Assembly: GCF_030151085.1 (NCBI RefSeq)
Contig: NZ_JASLER010000056.1
Location: forward strand, 124,001-188,000
Direction of reading: 5' to 3'
From: Bacteroides sp.
GTDB lineage: Bacteria; Bacteroidota; Bacteroidia; Bacteroidales; Bacteroidaceae
DNA length: 64,000 nt
Shown: in pieces, positions 9,675 to 18,704 of the stretch
Layout of the letters: every line of letters starts with the position of its first letter
Numbering within the stretch: the first letter of the stretch is position 1
Translations under genes and position numbers: made by a program
The notes under the pieces: model-generated
The model's input: the letters and a program-made list of their open reading frames with translations, nothing else
What the model was told of the DNA's origin: nothing
Databases searched by the model: none

Positions 9675-10367
9675 ATGGTACACAAATCTATTCTCGGAAC
9701 AATCTCAGGAAGCATTTTCCTATCCTTATCTTTTACGCTCCATGCACAAGAACCAATAACCTTGAAGCAATGGTTTGCAGAAGATCATTCCGGTAATATG
9801 CACATCAGCGTATCAGGAGATACACTGGATATCACAGCCCCTAAAGGTTTTACACTGTGGTACAAAAATCGTCTGTCCGGAGAGTATGAAATCAGCTACT
9901 CTGCCTGTTTCGTCATGCAAGGAGGAAAGCACGACCGTCTGAGCGACCTGAACTGCTTCTGGGGTGCCAACGATCCGGATCATCCAGACGATTTGTTCGC
10001 CCGCAGTCAATACAGAAACGGATTCTTCCCCAATTACAAAACTCTAAAACTCTTCTACGTAGGTTACGGAGGCAATCACAATTCCACCACCCGCTTTCGC
10101 CGATATTTAGGAGGAGGTCCCGACCTGAAAGACTCGCTGGCAAGACCCGTCATAAAGGAATACACCGACAAACAACACCTACTTTCTCCTGACCGTTGGT
10201 ACCACATCCGCATACAAGTGAAGAAAAACATTACCTATTTCTTTGTCAATGATGAAATGCTCTTCAGCCATCCTCTGAAAGGGAATGAAGGTGATGGCCA
10301 TTTCGGTTTACGATTATTGAAAAATCATGTGCTATTCGCAGGATTCAGGGTCAAAAGGACAAAATGA
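9675..10367 (+). CDS. Secreted beta-sandwich-like protein, DUF6250-type
   Basis: A 230-residue secreted protein. The ATG at 9675 is chosen because it begins a clean signal peptide (MVHKSILG to LHAQ); the frame is open further upstream but would overlap HTCS1. The mature part begins ITLKQWFAEDHSGNMHIS and includes CFWGANDPDHPDDLFAR, FYVGYGGNHNSTTRFRRYL, and a C-terminal strand pattern WYHIRIQVKKNITYFFVND. This looks like the concanavalin-type family called DUF6250, found in Bacteroidota glycan loci. The many Trp, Tyr, Asn and Asp residues suit carbohydrate binding or lyase activity, but no catalytic residue can be named. It lies between HTCS1 and the SusC1 promoter. It could be a lyase of a small beta-jelly-roll type or a binding protein. 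Confidence 0.6.
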   Translation: MVHKSILGTISGSIFLSLSFTLHAQEPITLKQWFAEDHSGNMHISVSGDTLDITAPKGFTLWYKNRLSGEYEISYSACFVMQGGKHDRLSDLNCFWGANDPDHPDDLFARSQYRNGFFPNYKTLKLFYVGYGGNHNSTTRFRRYLGGGPDLKDSLARPVIKEYTDKQHLLSPDRWYHIRIQVKKNITYFFVNDEMLFSHPLKGNEGDGHFGLRLLKNHVLFAGFRVKRTK

Positions 10368-10454
10368 AAATGAAGTTCAACAAAAACCAAATCATTACAC
10401 GCTTTTCCTAAGCTTCTTTCAACATAATAAAAATAGCTTAATAACTCGGTTTAC

Positions 10455-10462
10455 TACTTTTG
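10455..10462 (+). promoter_or_regulatory. -7 box (TACTTTTG) of the SusC1 operon
   Basis: A perfect TAnnTTTG match 42 bp before SusC1. It is embedded in a small inverted repeat (CTAC tttt GTAG). The expected -33 position has no clear TTTG, which suits a promoter that needs an activator such as an HTCS. Confidence 0.6.
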
Positions 10463-10504
10463 TAGGAAACAAATTCTAATAGTTATTAACCTATTATTAA
10501 TATT

Positions 10505-13500
10505 ATGATCAAGATTAAAATGAAAGACAAAATCAAGCGAATGTTATTACTTTCGTTGTTTACAAGTGTATGCTGCTTTTCAGGGTATGCCAAAGACAAG
10601 AAAGATTCTTCACTTTCCATTAATGAAAAGAATTCCATCACAAGCCTCTCGCAATACAAGAAAATTTCCGGTATTGTAAAAGATGCAACGGGAGAACCCA
10701 TTATCGGTGCCAATGTAAGTGTCAAAGGAGCTACCACCGGAACCATTACAGATATTGACGGTAGATTTACAATCGATGTTCCCGAAAACGGAACTCTCGT
10801 TATTTCTTTCATAGGATATGTTACTCTTAATGTAGAATTGAAAGGAAAAAGTCAACTTGATATTGTTTTGAAAGAAGATGCCATGATGCTGGATGAAGTA
10901 GTAGCCATCGGCTATGCAACAGTAAAACGCAAGGATTTGACTGGCTCCATAGCTTCCGTCAAAAGCGAAGAATTGCTGAAAATACCAACTTCAGATATAA
11001 CTCAGGCATTGGCAGGACGCATGGCAGGCGTACAAGTATCGCAAAGTGAAGGTGCTCCCGGAGCATCTATCTCTATCCGCGTACGTGGAGGTATTTCTAT
11101 CACCCAAAGCAACGAACCGCTATATGTCATCGACGGTTTCCCCACCGAAGACGGCATGTCAACCTTGGATCCCGCGGAAATAGAGACTATCGACATATTG
11201 AAAGATGCTTCGGCTACCGCTATTTATGGAGCACGGGGTGCTAATGGCGTAGTGGTAATTACTACCAAAAACGGAGCCAAGAATAAAGGGAAAGCAACTA
11301 TTACATTTGACAGTTACGTAGGTGTAAGGAAATTAGCCAACCAACTGGATGTACTGAACCCTTATGAATACGTATTGGCTGATTATGAAAGAACTGTGAG
11401 CGCATCTGATTCAGAAGAGGGAATAGCCAAATGGCAAAAACGTTATGGAGACTTCAAAGATATCCGGGCTAACTATGGAAGCCGCAAAGGTATCAACTGG
11501 CAAGAAGAAGTTTTGGGACGCACCACTGTTGCACAAAACTATCGTGTCGGTATAAACGGAGGTGGTGAAAAAACACAGTATAACATGGCTTACAGTTACT
11601 TCAAGGACGAAGGTGCCATGATGTATAGTGGAAACCATAAGCACAATATATCTCTTAGTGTAAATAGCGAAATCAGCAAACGTTTATCTGTAACCGGACG
11701 TATCAGTTTTGACCAACTAAATATTTATGGAGTGGGCACTTCAGGAAATGGAACCGGAGAGGATGGGTCCAATACAGAAGCCCGTTTCAACAAGATGACG
11801 CACATCATACAGTATCGTCCCACTATTGGCATAGAAGGTAATGACTATGATTTACTGTCGGGTGAAGACCCTTTGTTGGCTGACGAAAGTGGAAATGTGA
11901 TGCAAAACCCGCTTATTTCTGCCAGAGAGGAAGAAAACAACAAGGAATACCGCACTTTTCAGGCCAACGGTAGCTTAACATTCAATATCATAGATGGGTT
12001 GACCTTCCGCAATACTACCGGTATGCGCTACCAGACATTCCGACATGAAATGTTCTACGGCGACGAATCAATAATTGGCAAACGTTCTAGCATAAACGGT
12101 TCTATTATGAACAAAGAAACCGGAAGTTTCCAAACTTCTAATGTCTTGACTTATGCTAAAGATTTCAATCGTCATAGCTTTACCGCCATGATAGGACAAG
12201 AATTTGTGAACCGTTGGGATCGATATTTCAAAGCATCAGCCAGTAATTTCCCTAACGATGAAATCGGATTGGGTGATTTATCATTAGGTATTGCCGGAAT
12301 TCCGGAATCAAGTGAGAACTACGATGATAAATTAATTTCTTTCTTCGGACGTATCAACTATGACTTTGCCGACAAATATATATTTACGGCTTCACTTCGG
12401 GCTGATGGTTCGTCCAAGTTTGGAAAGAACAATAAGTGGGGGTATTTTCCTGCCGTATCAGCTGCCTGGCGCTTGGGGGAAGAAGAATTCATCAAGAATC
12501 TCAATCTTTTTTCTGATTTGAAGTTCAGAATAGGTTATGGTTTGGCAGGTAATAATCGTATCGGAAGCTATAATAGTTTAGCCATTTTAAGTTCTATTTC
12601 CGCTATTATGGGAGATGGCACTGTAGCAGGATATGCACCCAGTCAGATACCAAATCCCGATTTAAAGTGGGAAGCTAATAAAACATTCAACTTAGGTATG
12701 GACTTTGGGTTCCTGAATCAAAGGTTAACCATTTCTCCTGAATTCTATGTCAATAAAAGCAGTAACTTATTATTGAACGCCATATTGCCCTACTCCTCCG
12801 GTTATCAAAGCATGGTTATTAATGCTGGTGAAACCAAAAACATGGGACTTGACTTAACAATCAATTCCGTGAACATCGCTACTAAAGATTTCAACTGGAA
12901 TACTACTCTGACACTATCGCACAATAAAAATACAGTTGAAGCCTTAACAGGTGAAGCAGTGCAGTTGTATGAAGCTAAATTCGGTTTTAACTTAAACACT
13001 CATAAGTTAGCTGTCGGAGAACCTTTAGGACAATTTTACGGCTACCAAACAGAAGGTTTGTATCAAGTAAGCGATTTCAATTACGATGCTGATAAACAGG
13101 CTTACACTCTTAAAGATGGTATTCCTTATCATGGTGACCGTAATTCGGTCCGACCGGGTATGTGGAAATTCAAGAATCTGACCGATGACGAAATCATTGA
13201 TGAAAATGACAAGACTGTTATCGGCGATGTTAATCCAGACTTTTATGGTGGCTTGAATAACACTTTCACATGGAAGAATTTTGATTTAAGCGTATTCTTG
13301 ACATTCAGCTATGGAAATGAGGTGCTGAACGCCACTAAGCTCATCAACTCTAAAATCGGCAACAAAAACTATAACGCATTAAATGTCATGAATAGTTCGA
13401 ACCGCTGGATGACTATCGGCGCAAACGGACAAGTCGTAACAGATCCTACTGAATTGACCGCTCTTAATGCAGGTAAAACCTTACCTGCCTACTACGATGC

Positions 13501-13786
13501 AGAGGGTGGTGATAATTACATTCACTCATGGGGCGTAGAAGATGCTTCATTCTTGAAATTAAGTAATATCACCATCGGATATACTTTCCCCAAAAGCACA
13601 ATCCGCAAAATAGGATTAAGTAACTTACGTTTGTATGCAACAGGCAACAACTTAGCCACATGGACTAAATATACAGGGTTTGATCCTGAAGTTTCTACTA
13701 TGTCGAGCAGCCTGACACCAGGTGTGGATTCGGGAGCATATCCTCGCAGCCGTTCTTTTATATTCGGAATTAATGTCGCATTTTAA
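10505..13786 (+). CDS. SusC-like TonB-dependent outer-membrane transporter (SusC1)
   Basis: Outer-membrane import channel for oligosaccharides, working with the SusD lipoprotein that follows. After a short signal sequence there is a carboxypeptidase-like extension (ISGIVKDATGEPIIGANVSV), then the TonB box and plug region (GYATVKRKDLTGSIASV; YVIDGFPTEDG; ILKDASATAIYGARGANGV), then a long beta-barrel ending in an aromatic residue (FIFGINVAF). At 1,093 residues it has normal family length. There is no STN domain, so it is not coupled to an anti-sigma factor. ATGs at 10520 and 10541 are alternative starts. SusD1 begins 17 bp later. Confidence 0.95.
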   Translation: MIKIKMKDKIKRMLLLSLFTSVCCFSGYAKDKKDSSLSINEKNSITSLSQYKKISGIVKDATGEPIIGANVSVKGATTGTITDIDGRFTIDVPENGTLVISFIGYVTLNVELKGKSQLDIVLKEDAMMLDEVVAIGYATVKRKDLTGSIASVKSEELLKIPTSDITQALAGRMAGVQVSQSEGAPGASISIRVRGGISITQSNEPLYVIDGFPTEDGMSTLDPAEIETIDILKDASATAIYGARGANGVVVITTKNGAKNKGKATITFDSYVGVRKLANQLDVLNPYEYVLADYERTVSASDSEEGIAKWQKRYGDFKDIRANYGSRKGINWQEEVLGRTTVAQNYRVGINGGGEKTQYNMAYSYFKDEGAMMYSGNHKHNISLSVNSEISKRLSVTGRISFDQLNIYGVGTSGNGTGEDGSNTEARFNKMTHIIQYRPTIGIEGNDYDLLSGEDPLLADESGNVMQNPLISAREEENNKEYRTFQANGSLTFNIIDGLTFRNTTGMRYQTFRHEMFYGDESIIGKRSSINGSIMNKETGSFQTSNVLTYAKDFNRHSFTAMIGQEFVNRWDRYFKASASNFPNDEIGLGDLSLGIAGIPESSENYDDKLISFFGRINYDFADKYIFTASLRADGSSKFGKNNKWGYFPAVSAAWRLGEEEFIKNLNLFSDLKFRIGYGLAGNNRIGSYNSLAILSSISAIMGDGTVAGYAPSQIPNPDLKWEANKTFNLGMDFGFLNQRLTISPEFYVNKSSNLLLNAILPYSSGYQSMVINAGETKNMGLDLTINSVNIATKDFNWNTTLTLSHNKNTVEALTGEAVQLYEAKFGFNLNTHKLAVGEPLGQFYGYQTEGLYQVSDFNYDADKQAYTLKDGIPYHGDRNSVRPGMWKFKNLTDDEIIDENDKTVIGDVNPDFYGGLNNTFTWKNFDLSVFLTFSYGNEVLNATKLINSKIGNKNYNALNVMNSSNRWMTIGANGQVVTDPTELTALNAGKTLPAYYDAEGGDNYIHSWGVEDASFLKLSNITIGYTFPKSTIRKIGLSNLRLYATGNNLATWTKYTGFDPEVSTMSSSLTPGVDSGAYPRSRSFIFGINVAF

Positions 13787-13803
13787 TCTTAAAAAACAGA
13801 ACA

Positions 13804-15492
13804 ATGAAAAAGCATCATTTTACATACGTAGTCTTAACCATATTATTATCAAGTCTTGTCTCATGTGAAGACATGCTGACCGAAGATCCGGACTCTTTTT
13901 ATAAGAAAGAACAATACTTCACTTCCGAATCCAAAGCAGAAATGAGTATATATAGCATCTATGAGTCTATTGCAAGTAAATCTCATTATGGAGGCAATGA
14001 AATGGCTCCTCCCGCATCGGATGATACCTATTATATTAATGGAGTGGCTTCAGATAACACACGCCGGGATATTGCACATTATAATCTGACTTCAGCCAAC
14101 ACATGGATTCAAGAGATATGGATGTATAAATATCAAGGGATTGACCGTGCAAACTATGCTATTGATGGCATCCAGAACATGAACGGATACTCCGAAAACA
14201 AGAATTTACAAAGATTAGTAGCAGAAGCACGTTTCTTACGTGCATTCCTATCTTTCGATTTAATCAAATATTGGGGAGATGTCCCTTTCAAGACTACATA
14301 TTCTGCTGATTATGAATCTGCATTCGGAGGACGCATCAATCGTGAAACAATCTATGATGAGATTATCAAAGACTTGAATTTTGCTAAAGAGACATTGGAT
14401 TGGGCCAATGCGGAAACATCGCCCGAAAGAGCGACTCAAGGAGCGGCTAGGGCATTATTGATGCGGGTATATTTGCAACGGGCAGGCTACAGTCTGCAAC
14501 AAGACGGCACGCTCACTCGCCCGGATGATGCAAAGAGAAATGAATATTTCAAGGCAGTAATTGAAGAATGGAAGATTTTCAAGGCACATGGCTATCACGA
14601 TTTCTATAGCGGAGGTTATACAGAACTGTTTAAAAGCTTTTCCGGTCAAATCTTGAACTCTCAGGAAAGTCTTTTGGAAGTAGCTCTCCATCATGTATCC
14701 GGAAGTCTGCAAGGCAATGGTCTTTGGGGGACTTACAATGGACCTGAAGTTGACGCGCCAGGCATCCTGCCTACAGAAGCCGATAAATTCATGGGACGTG
14801 CCAATGCATTTTTCAGAGTTGTGCCGGAGTGGAAAGACTTCTTCGAGGAAAATGACACACGACGTGATGTAATGGTCTGTATTTATATGTACAAATGGGA
14901 CGCCAAAGACTATAAACACAAAAAAGTCGAGAACAAGTCAAACAAATGGTATCCCGGGAAATGGCGCCGTGAATGGATGCCAATCGGGTTCTCCAATCCT
15001 AATAGTACTAACGTAAACTACTGCGTACTACGTTATGCCGATGTAGTTCTGATGGCTGCCGAAGCGTACAACGAAACCGGTGACACTCCTCAAGCATGGA
15101 TTCTTCTGAATAGCGTGCGTACCCGCTCGGGAGCAACCCCGATAACCAATGCCAATTATAAAGAACTGCTCAAAGCCCCTAAAGTATATGACCTTCCATT
15201 TATTCAGGATGGAGACGATCAAGGCAAATTCCGTACGGCACTTTACTGGGAGCGTGGTTTCGAATTAGCATTCGAGGGACAACGGAAATACGACCTCATC
15301 CGTTGGGGAATACTGAAAGAAGCCTTAGAGGCATTTGGAAGCAAAAGCGTCCTGAACAAGCCGATAAGCAAAAGCGATGCTTATCCGGCATATAAGAACT
15401 TTACATCCGGTAAGCATGAACTGTTTCCCATACCTCTCAAAGAGATGCAGAGTAACCCTAAATTAGAAGGGAAGAATAATCCCGGTTATTAA
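13804..15492 (+). CDS. SusD-like glycan-binding lipoprotein (SusD1)
   Basis: Surface lipoprotein that lids the SusC1 channel and binds the incoming glycan. Lipobox LVSC with Cys21; mature start CEDMLTEDPDSFYKKEQYF. The TPR-like helices carry ARFLRAFLSFDLIKYWGDVPF, a hallmark of the RagB/SusD family, and the C-terminus has FELAFEGQRKYDLIRWG and FPIPLKEM. The 562 residues are typical. Seventeen bp after SusC1, followed by a hairpin before the lyase. Confidence 0.95.
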   Translation: MKKHHFTYVVLTILLSSLVSCEDMLTEDPDSFYKKEQYFTSESKAEMSIYSIYESIASKSHYGGNEMAPPASDDTYYINGVASDNTRRDIAHYNLTSANTWIQEIWMYKYQGIDRANYAIDGIQNMNGYSENKNLQRLVAEARFLRAFLSFDLIKYWGDVPFKTTYSADYESAFGGRINRETIYDEIIKDLNFAKETLDWANAETSPERATQGAARALLMRVYLQRAGYSLQQDGTLTRPDDAKRNEYFKAVIEEWKIFKAHGYHDFYSGGYTELFKSFSGQILNSQESLLEVALHHVSGSLQGNGLWGTYNGPEVDAPGILPTEADKFMGRANAFFRVVPEWKDFFEENDTRRDVMVCIYMYKWDAKDYKHKKVENKSNKWYPGKWRREWMPIGFSNPNSTNVNYCVLRYADVVLMAAEAYNETGDTPQAWILLNSVRTRSGATPITNANYKELLKAPKVYDLPFIQDGDDQGKFRTALYWERGFELAFEGQRKYDLIRWGILKEALEAFGSKSVLNKPISKSDAYPAYKNFTSGKHELFPIPLKEMQSNPKLEGKNNPGY

Positions 15493-15504
15493 TATTTCCG
15501 GAAC

Positions 15505-15539
15505 AAGTGGGATATTCGTTTTCGACGGATATCTCACTT
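15505..15539 (+). terminator. Hairpin between SusD1 and the lyase
   Basis: A 15-bp stem (15505-15519 with 15525-15539, two mismatches or G-U pairs) with a 5-base loop, then a T-rich TTTATTTC. It may be a partial terminator that lowers transcription of the downstream lyase relative to SusC/SusD. Confidence 0.6.
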
Positions 15540-15573
15540 TATTTCAAGAAGCTTATATTCCCAATCAAATACT

Positions 15574-18342
15574 ATGAATAAAAGAATAGACCAAACAATA
15601 TGCCTCACTGTGATATCCGTCTTTCTATCGTTACAGTCGCTATCAGGACAAAGTATCAAAAGCCAGCAACTTTTTGAAGGCTTTCATCAGTTTGCCCAAT
15701 CCTTCAAAGTCAATGACAAGAGCATTGAAGACGGGGATGGAATAAACCTACTTGACATGAACTGCATCCGACAAAAAGGAAACCGAGAGTTCCCCTACCC
15801 GACAAAGGGGCATCGTCTGATAACCAATCCGCCTATATTTACCTGGCCGATGGCAGACTATGAGTACCCTACCTCCTTTCCGGCTAAAGAATCGGATAAG
15901 AAATTGAATGACTTTCTGCGTTATGATATTCAGATAGGACGCACAAAAGATTTCTCTGATAAAGAGTCATTTGTACGCACGGAGTTGAGGCTGGCTTTTT
16001 ACAATCACCATAAAGCATTCAAACCGGGAACCTGGTACTGGCGATATCGTATATCTGGGAAAGAGTGGTCAGAAACATGGGAAATGAATATTCCCGAAAG
16101 TGCTCCTTTATTTGAATCTCCTAACGCTGATGAAGCCTACCGTATGCTGCCTGAACAGCATCCCCGTATCTTTAAAAACATAGACCATCGGCAACCTTTC
16201 ACTACCGACCGAGAGGTCTTGATAAAAATACTAAAAAACAAAGCTAATGCCGTGCTCGGCAAAGAGACCGGACAGTACAAGGTGAAAGCTGAAGCCATAC
16301 CTGCCACAGCAACTCAAGCCGAGAAAACACAAATCATGCGATTCCGCCTGAGATATGAAGTAGAAGCGATATGTAGTGACATCAGCAACCTACTAAATGC
16401 TTATCAGATTACAGAGGAAGAAAAGTATCTGGATAAGGCTATCATCTTGTCCGAGCATATCGCCTCCAAAGATCCGGCGGGAATGTACAAGATATCAGAC
16501 TTTACCGGAGCAAGATCGATGTCAACACTGGCAATGGCTTATGACATGGTTTACAATCACCTGAGTGAAGTGCAGAAGAAAAGATATGAACATTTTATTC
16601 GCACAATAGCATCACTCGTCATAGACCACATCATGCAAGAGAATATCGGTTCCGCCGATGGCATTCTGTGCGCCCACTTCTTCCAACATACCTTTTATGA
16701 TGTGTTCTATTCAAGCATTGTCATGAAGAATCATATACCGGAAGCGGATATCTGGTTTAAAATGCTCTATGACAGTTGGCTGTCACGATCACCGGGAGGC
16801 GGTTTCCTTGCCGACGGAGTATGGCCTAATGGCAATATGGGATATATACACGTAAACATGGAATCAATGGTGCACAACTACTTGTTGTACCGGGATTTGT
16901 TCCAAGTAAACTTGTTTGCGCATCCCTGGTACTCCAACTGTGCCAATGCACTGGCTTATACTATACCCATCCACTCCGCCGGTGATGGATTTGGAGACGG
17001 AAGTGAGGAGGTGCACAGCCTGAATGTACTCCGCCCCGACTTTGCATATATTCTGGGACAAGAACTGAATAACCCGTTTGCCATCCATTACGCCTACCGG
17101 ACTTCCAAGCAATCATTGGGTCAACCGTATATCTTTAACAAGTCGAACTTCGCTTCATACCGTCTCCAGCATCAACCTCGTGAAGTTAAACCGATGGAGA
17201 TGAAAGATATTCCGCAGTCTGTTGTATTTCCTCAAACCGGCATTGTGGTAATGAATACTGATGTGCTGAACACTCAGAAAAACCTGTTTGTGTCTTTCCG
17301 CAGTTCGCCTTTCGGCGTCGGTTCGCATGGTTTGGCGGAACAGAACAGTTTCAACGTTTCCTACAAAGGCAAACCCGTATTCTATCCCACCGGCTACCGA
17401 ATTACTACACAAGACAAGCATTATCTGCTGGCACAGAAGCACAGCCGTACTAGAAATACGATCACTGTAGACGGGAAGACACAAGCCTACTCACACAGTG
17501 CATACGGTTGGATTGCCCGCTACCTGAACGGAAAAGACATCACCTATGTTCTGGGAGATGCATCAAAGGCGTATGTGAAATTTGACAAAAGTGCCATCAA
17601 CTGGATTACAGTGCTGAAGAACGCCCAAGTATATAAGCCGGAACATGGTTTTATTCTGAATGACAACGATGATCCTAAAGTCAAGAAATTCCGCCGTCAT
17701 CTGGCCATGCTCCGCCCAAACATACTTGTAGTATATGACGAACTGGAAGCGGAAAAGGAAGTAACCTGGACTTTCCAGCTCAATGGGTTGCAACGCTCCC
17801 ACATGAAAGTAAATGCGGCGGATAATTCTCTGATAGCCGATACAGATAATTGCGACGCACTCGCCAAGATATTCGGCAGTTCTCCTTTGTCTGTTTCATT
17901 GGCTGATACCTCTTATATAAAACCTTTCGATTGGCTCAATCCGCAACGAGGAAGACCGGCAAAGGTATTTGAGAAGCAGCAGTTCCACAGTAAGTTTGAG
18001 AACGCACAGAAATCTAAAGAAATGAGATTTATGGCTATTATTCAGATTGATAAATCAAACTCAATGTCCTTTGTCGAAGTGGAACCTGATTCCAATAATG
18101 TAATTGTTATTGGCAACTACCGCATCAAAGCTCAGCTTGATACGGATAAAGAAGCCCGATTGGAAATAGAGAATAAAACTACTGGAGAATATCTGCTTTA
18201 TGGTCCTACAGAGCAGTCGATAAAAACGGATAACAGGAAGTTTTCGCACAGCACTCTACTATTCGACAAGATTAACGGCTTGCAAGAATCTATTGATCAC
18301 TATCCGCTAATGGTTCCAGCTATTTCTGCAACAATGCCATAA
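15574..18342 (+). CDS. Heparinase II/III-fold polysaccharide lyase (DUF4962-type), 922 residues
   Basis: Probable uronate-polymer lyase. Signal peptide of about 25 residues. An N-terminal part with paired beta-strands (PIFTWPMADYEYP; FKPGTWYWRYRISG) is the DUF4962-type region. A helical toroid domain follows (ARSMSTLAMAYDMVYNHL; HPRIFKN; SADGILCAHFFQHTFYD). The C-terminal beta-sandwich carries FGVGSHGLAEQNSFNVSY (His585) and RRHLAMLRPNILVVYDEL. The overall plan resembles PL15-type and exolytic heparinase-like enzymes of gut Bacteroides; substrate unknown. It differs from the two tandem lyases at 33.8 kb in having GLAEQN where they have HTHSNQN. Probably transcribed with SusC1/SusD1, perhaps weakly because of the hairpin just upstream. 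Confidence 0.8.
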   Translation: MNKRIDQTICLTVISVFLSLQSLSGQSIKSQQLFEGFHQFAQSFKVNDKSIEDGDGINLLDMNCIRQKGNREFPYPTKGHRLITNPPIFTWPMADYEYPTSFPAKESDKKLNDFLRYDIQIGRTKDFSDKESFVRTELRLAFYNHHKAFKPGTWYWRYRISGKEWSETWEMNIPESAPLFESPNADEAYRMLPEQHPRIFKNIDHRQPFTTDREVLIKILKNKANAVLGKETGQYKVKAEAIPATATQAEKTQIMRFRLRYEVEAICSDISNLLNAYQITEEEKYLDKAIILSEHIASKDPAGMYKISDFTGARSMSTLAMAYDMVYNHLSEVQKKRYEHFIRTIASLVIDHIMQENIGSADGILCAHFFQHTFYDVFYSSIVMKNHIPEADIWFKMLYDSWLSRSPGGGFLADGVWPNGNMGYIHVNMESMVHNYLLYRDLFQVNLFAHPWYSNCANALAYTIPIHSAGDGFGDGSEEVHSLNVLRPDFAYILGQELNNPFAIHYAYRTSKQSLGQPYIFNKSNFASYRLQHQPREVKPMEMKDIPQSVVFPQTGIVVMNTDVLNTQKNLFVSFRSSPFGVGSHGLAEQNSFNVSYKGKPVFYPTGYRITTQDKHYLLAQKHSRTRNTITVDGKTQAYSHSAYGWIARYLNGKDITYVLGDASKAYVKFDKSAINWITVLKNAQVYKPEHGFILNDNDDPKVKKFRRHLAMLRPNILVVYDELEAEKEVTWTFQLNGLQRSHMKVNAADNSLIADTDNCDALAKIFGSSPLSVSLADTSYIKPFDWLNPQRGRPAKVFEKQQFHSKFENAQKSKEMRFMAIIQIDKSNSMSFVEVEPDSNNVIVIGNYRIKAQLDTDKEARLEIENKTTGEYLLYGPTEQSIKTDNRKFSHSTLLFDKINGLQESIDHYPLMVPAISATMP

Positions 18343-18498
18343 GCGGACATAACCAATTACACCTTCCTGCTGATCAAGGAAATGAATAACAATCTATAAC
18401 AAAATCAGCTATTATACAAATACAAACATTTTTTCATTGAAAATAAACACACTCTGCACAAAATTGCAAACCTATTCAACAATATATAAACTAAATTC
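18343..18498. other. Intergenic region before the SusC2 promoter
   Basis: AT-rich DNA with no gene and no strong hairpin. It includes a run of A/T-rich bases (around 18421-18490) that could serve as an upstream activator-binding region for SusC2; no clear direct repeat was found. Confidence 0.4.
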
Positions 18499-18519
18499 AG
18501 TAGCTCTGAGCTACTTTTG
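18499..18519 (+). promoter_or_regulatory. SusC2 promoter with overlapping inverted repeat
   Basis: The -7 box TACTTTTG (18512-18519) overlaps a perfect inverted repeat AGTAGCT ctg AGCTACT (18499-18515). The repeat could be an operator or the start of a folded leader. The transcript would begin near 18526 and carry a leader of about 180 bases before SusC2. Confidence 0.6.
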
Positions 18520-18555
18520 CATCAGGCGGAACAATAAAGTAGAAACTTAATTTTA

Positions 18556-18666
18556 ATGGATACAATGAGAAAACTATTATCCTTGTTAACCGGTATCATT
18601 CTATCACTCATAACAAACGCACAAGGGAATTTTATTCCCGAGAAGCAAACTAAAGCGCTAATCTAA
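18556..18666 (+). CDS. 36-residue signal-peptide-like ORF in the SusC2 leader
   Basis: A short ORF in the leader between the SusC2 promoter and SusC2. It encodes a basic start (MDTMRKLL), a hydrophobic core (SLLTGIILSLIT) and a cleavage-like NAQG, then a short polar tail ending at a stop, 38 bp before SusC2. It looks like the beginning of an exported protein and nothing more. It could be the remnant of a lost gene whose promoter now serves SusC2, or a translated leader peptide. No strong ribosome-binding site is visible, as is common in Bacteroides. Confidence 0.45.
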   Translation: MDTMRKLLSLLTGIILSLITNAQGNFIPEKQTKALI

Positions 18667-18704
18667 AAATTGAATAGAAGAAACCAACTAATTTAGAAAA
18701 TAAT

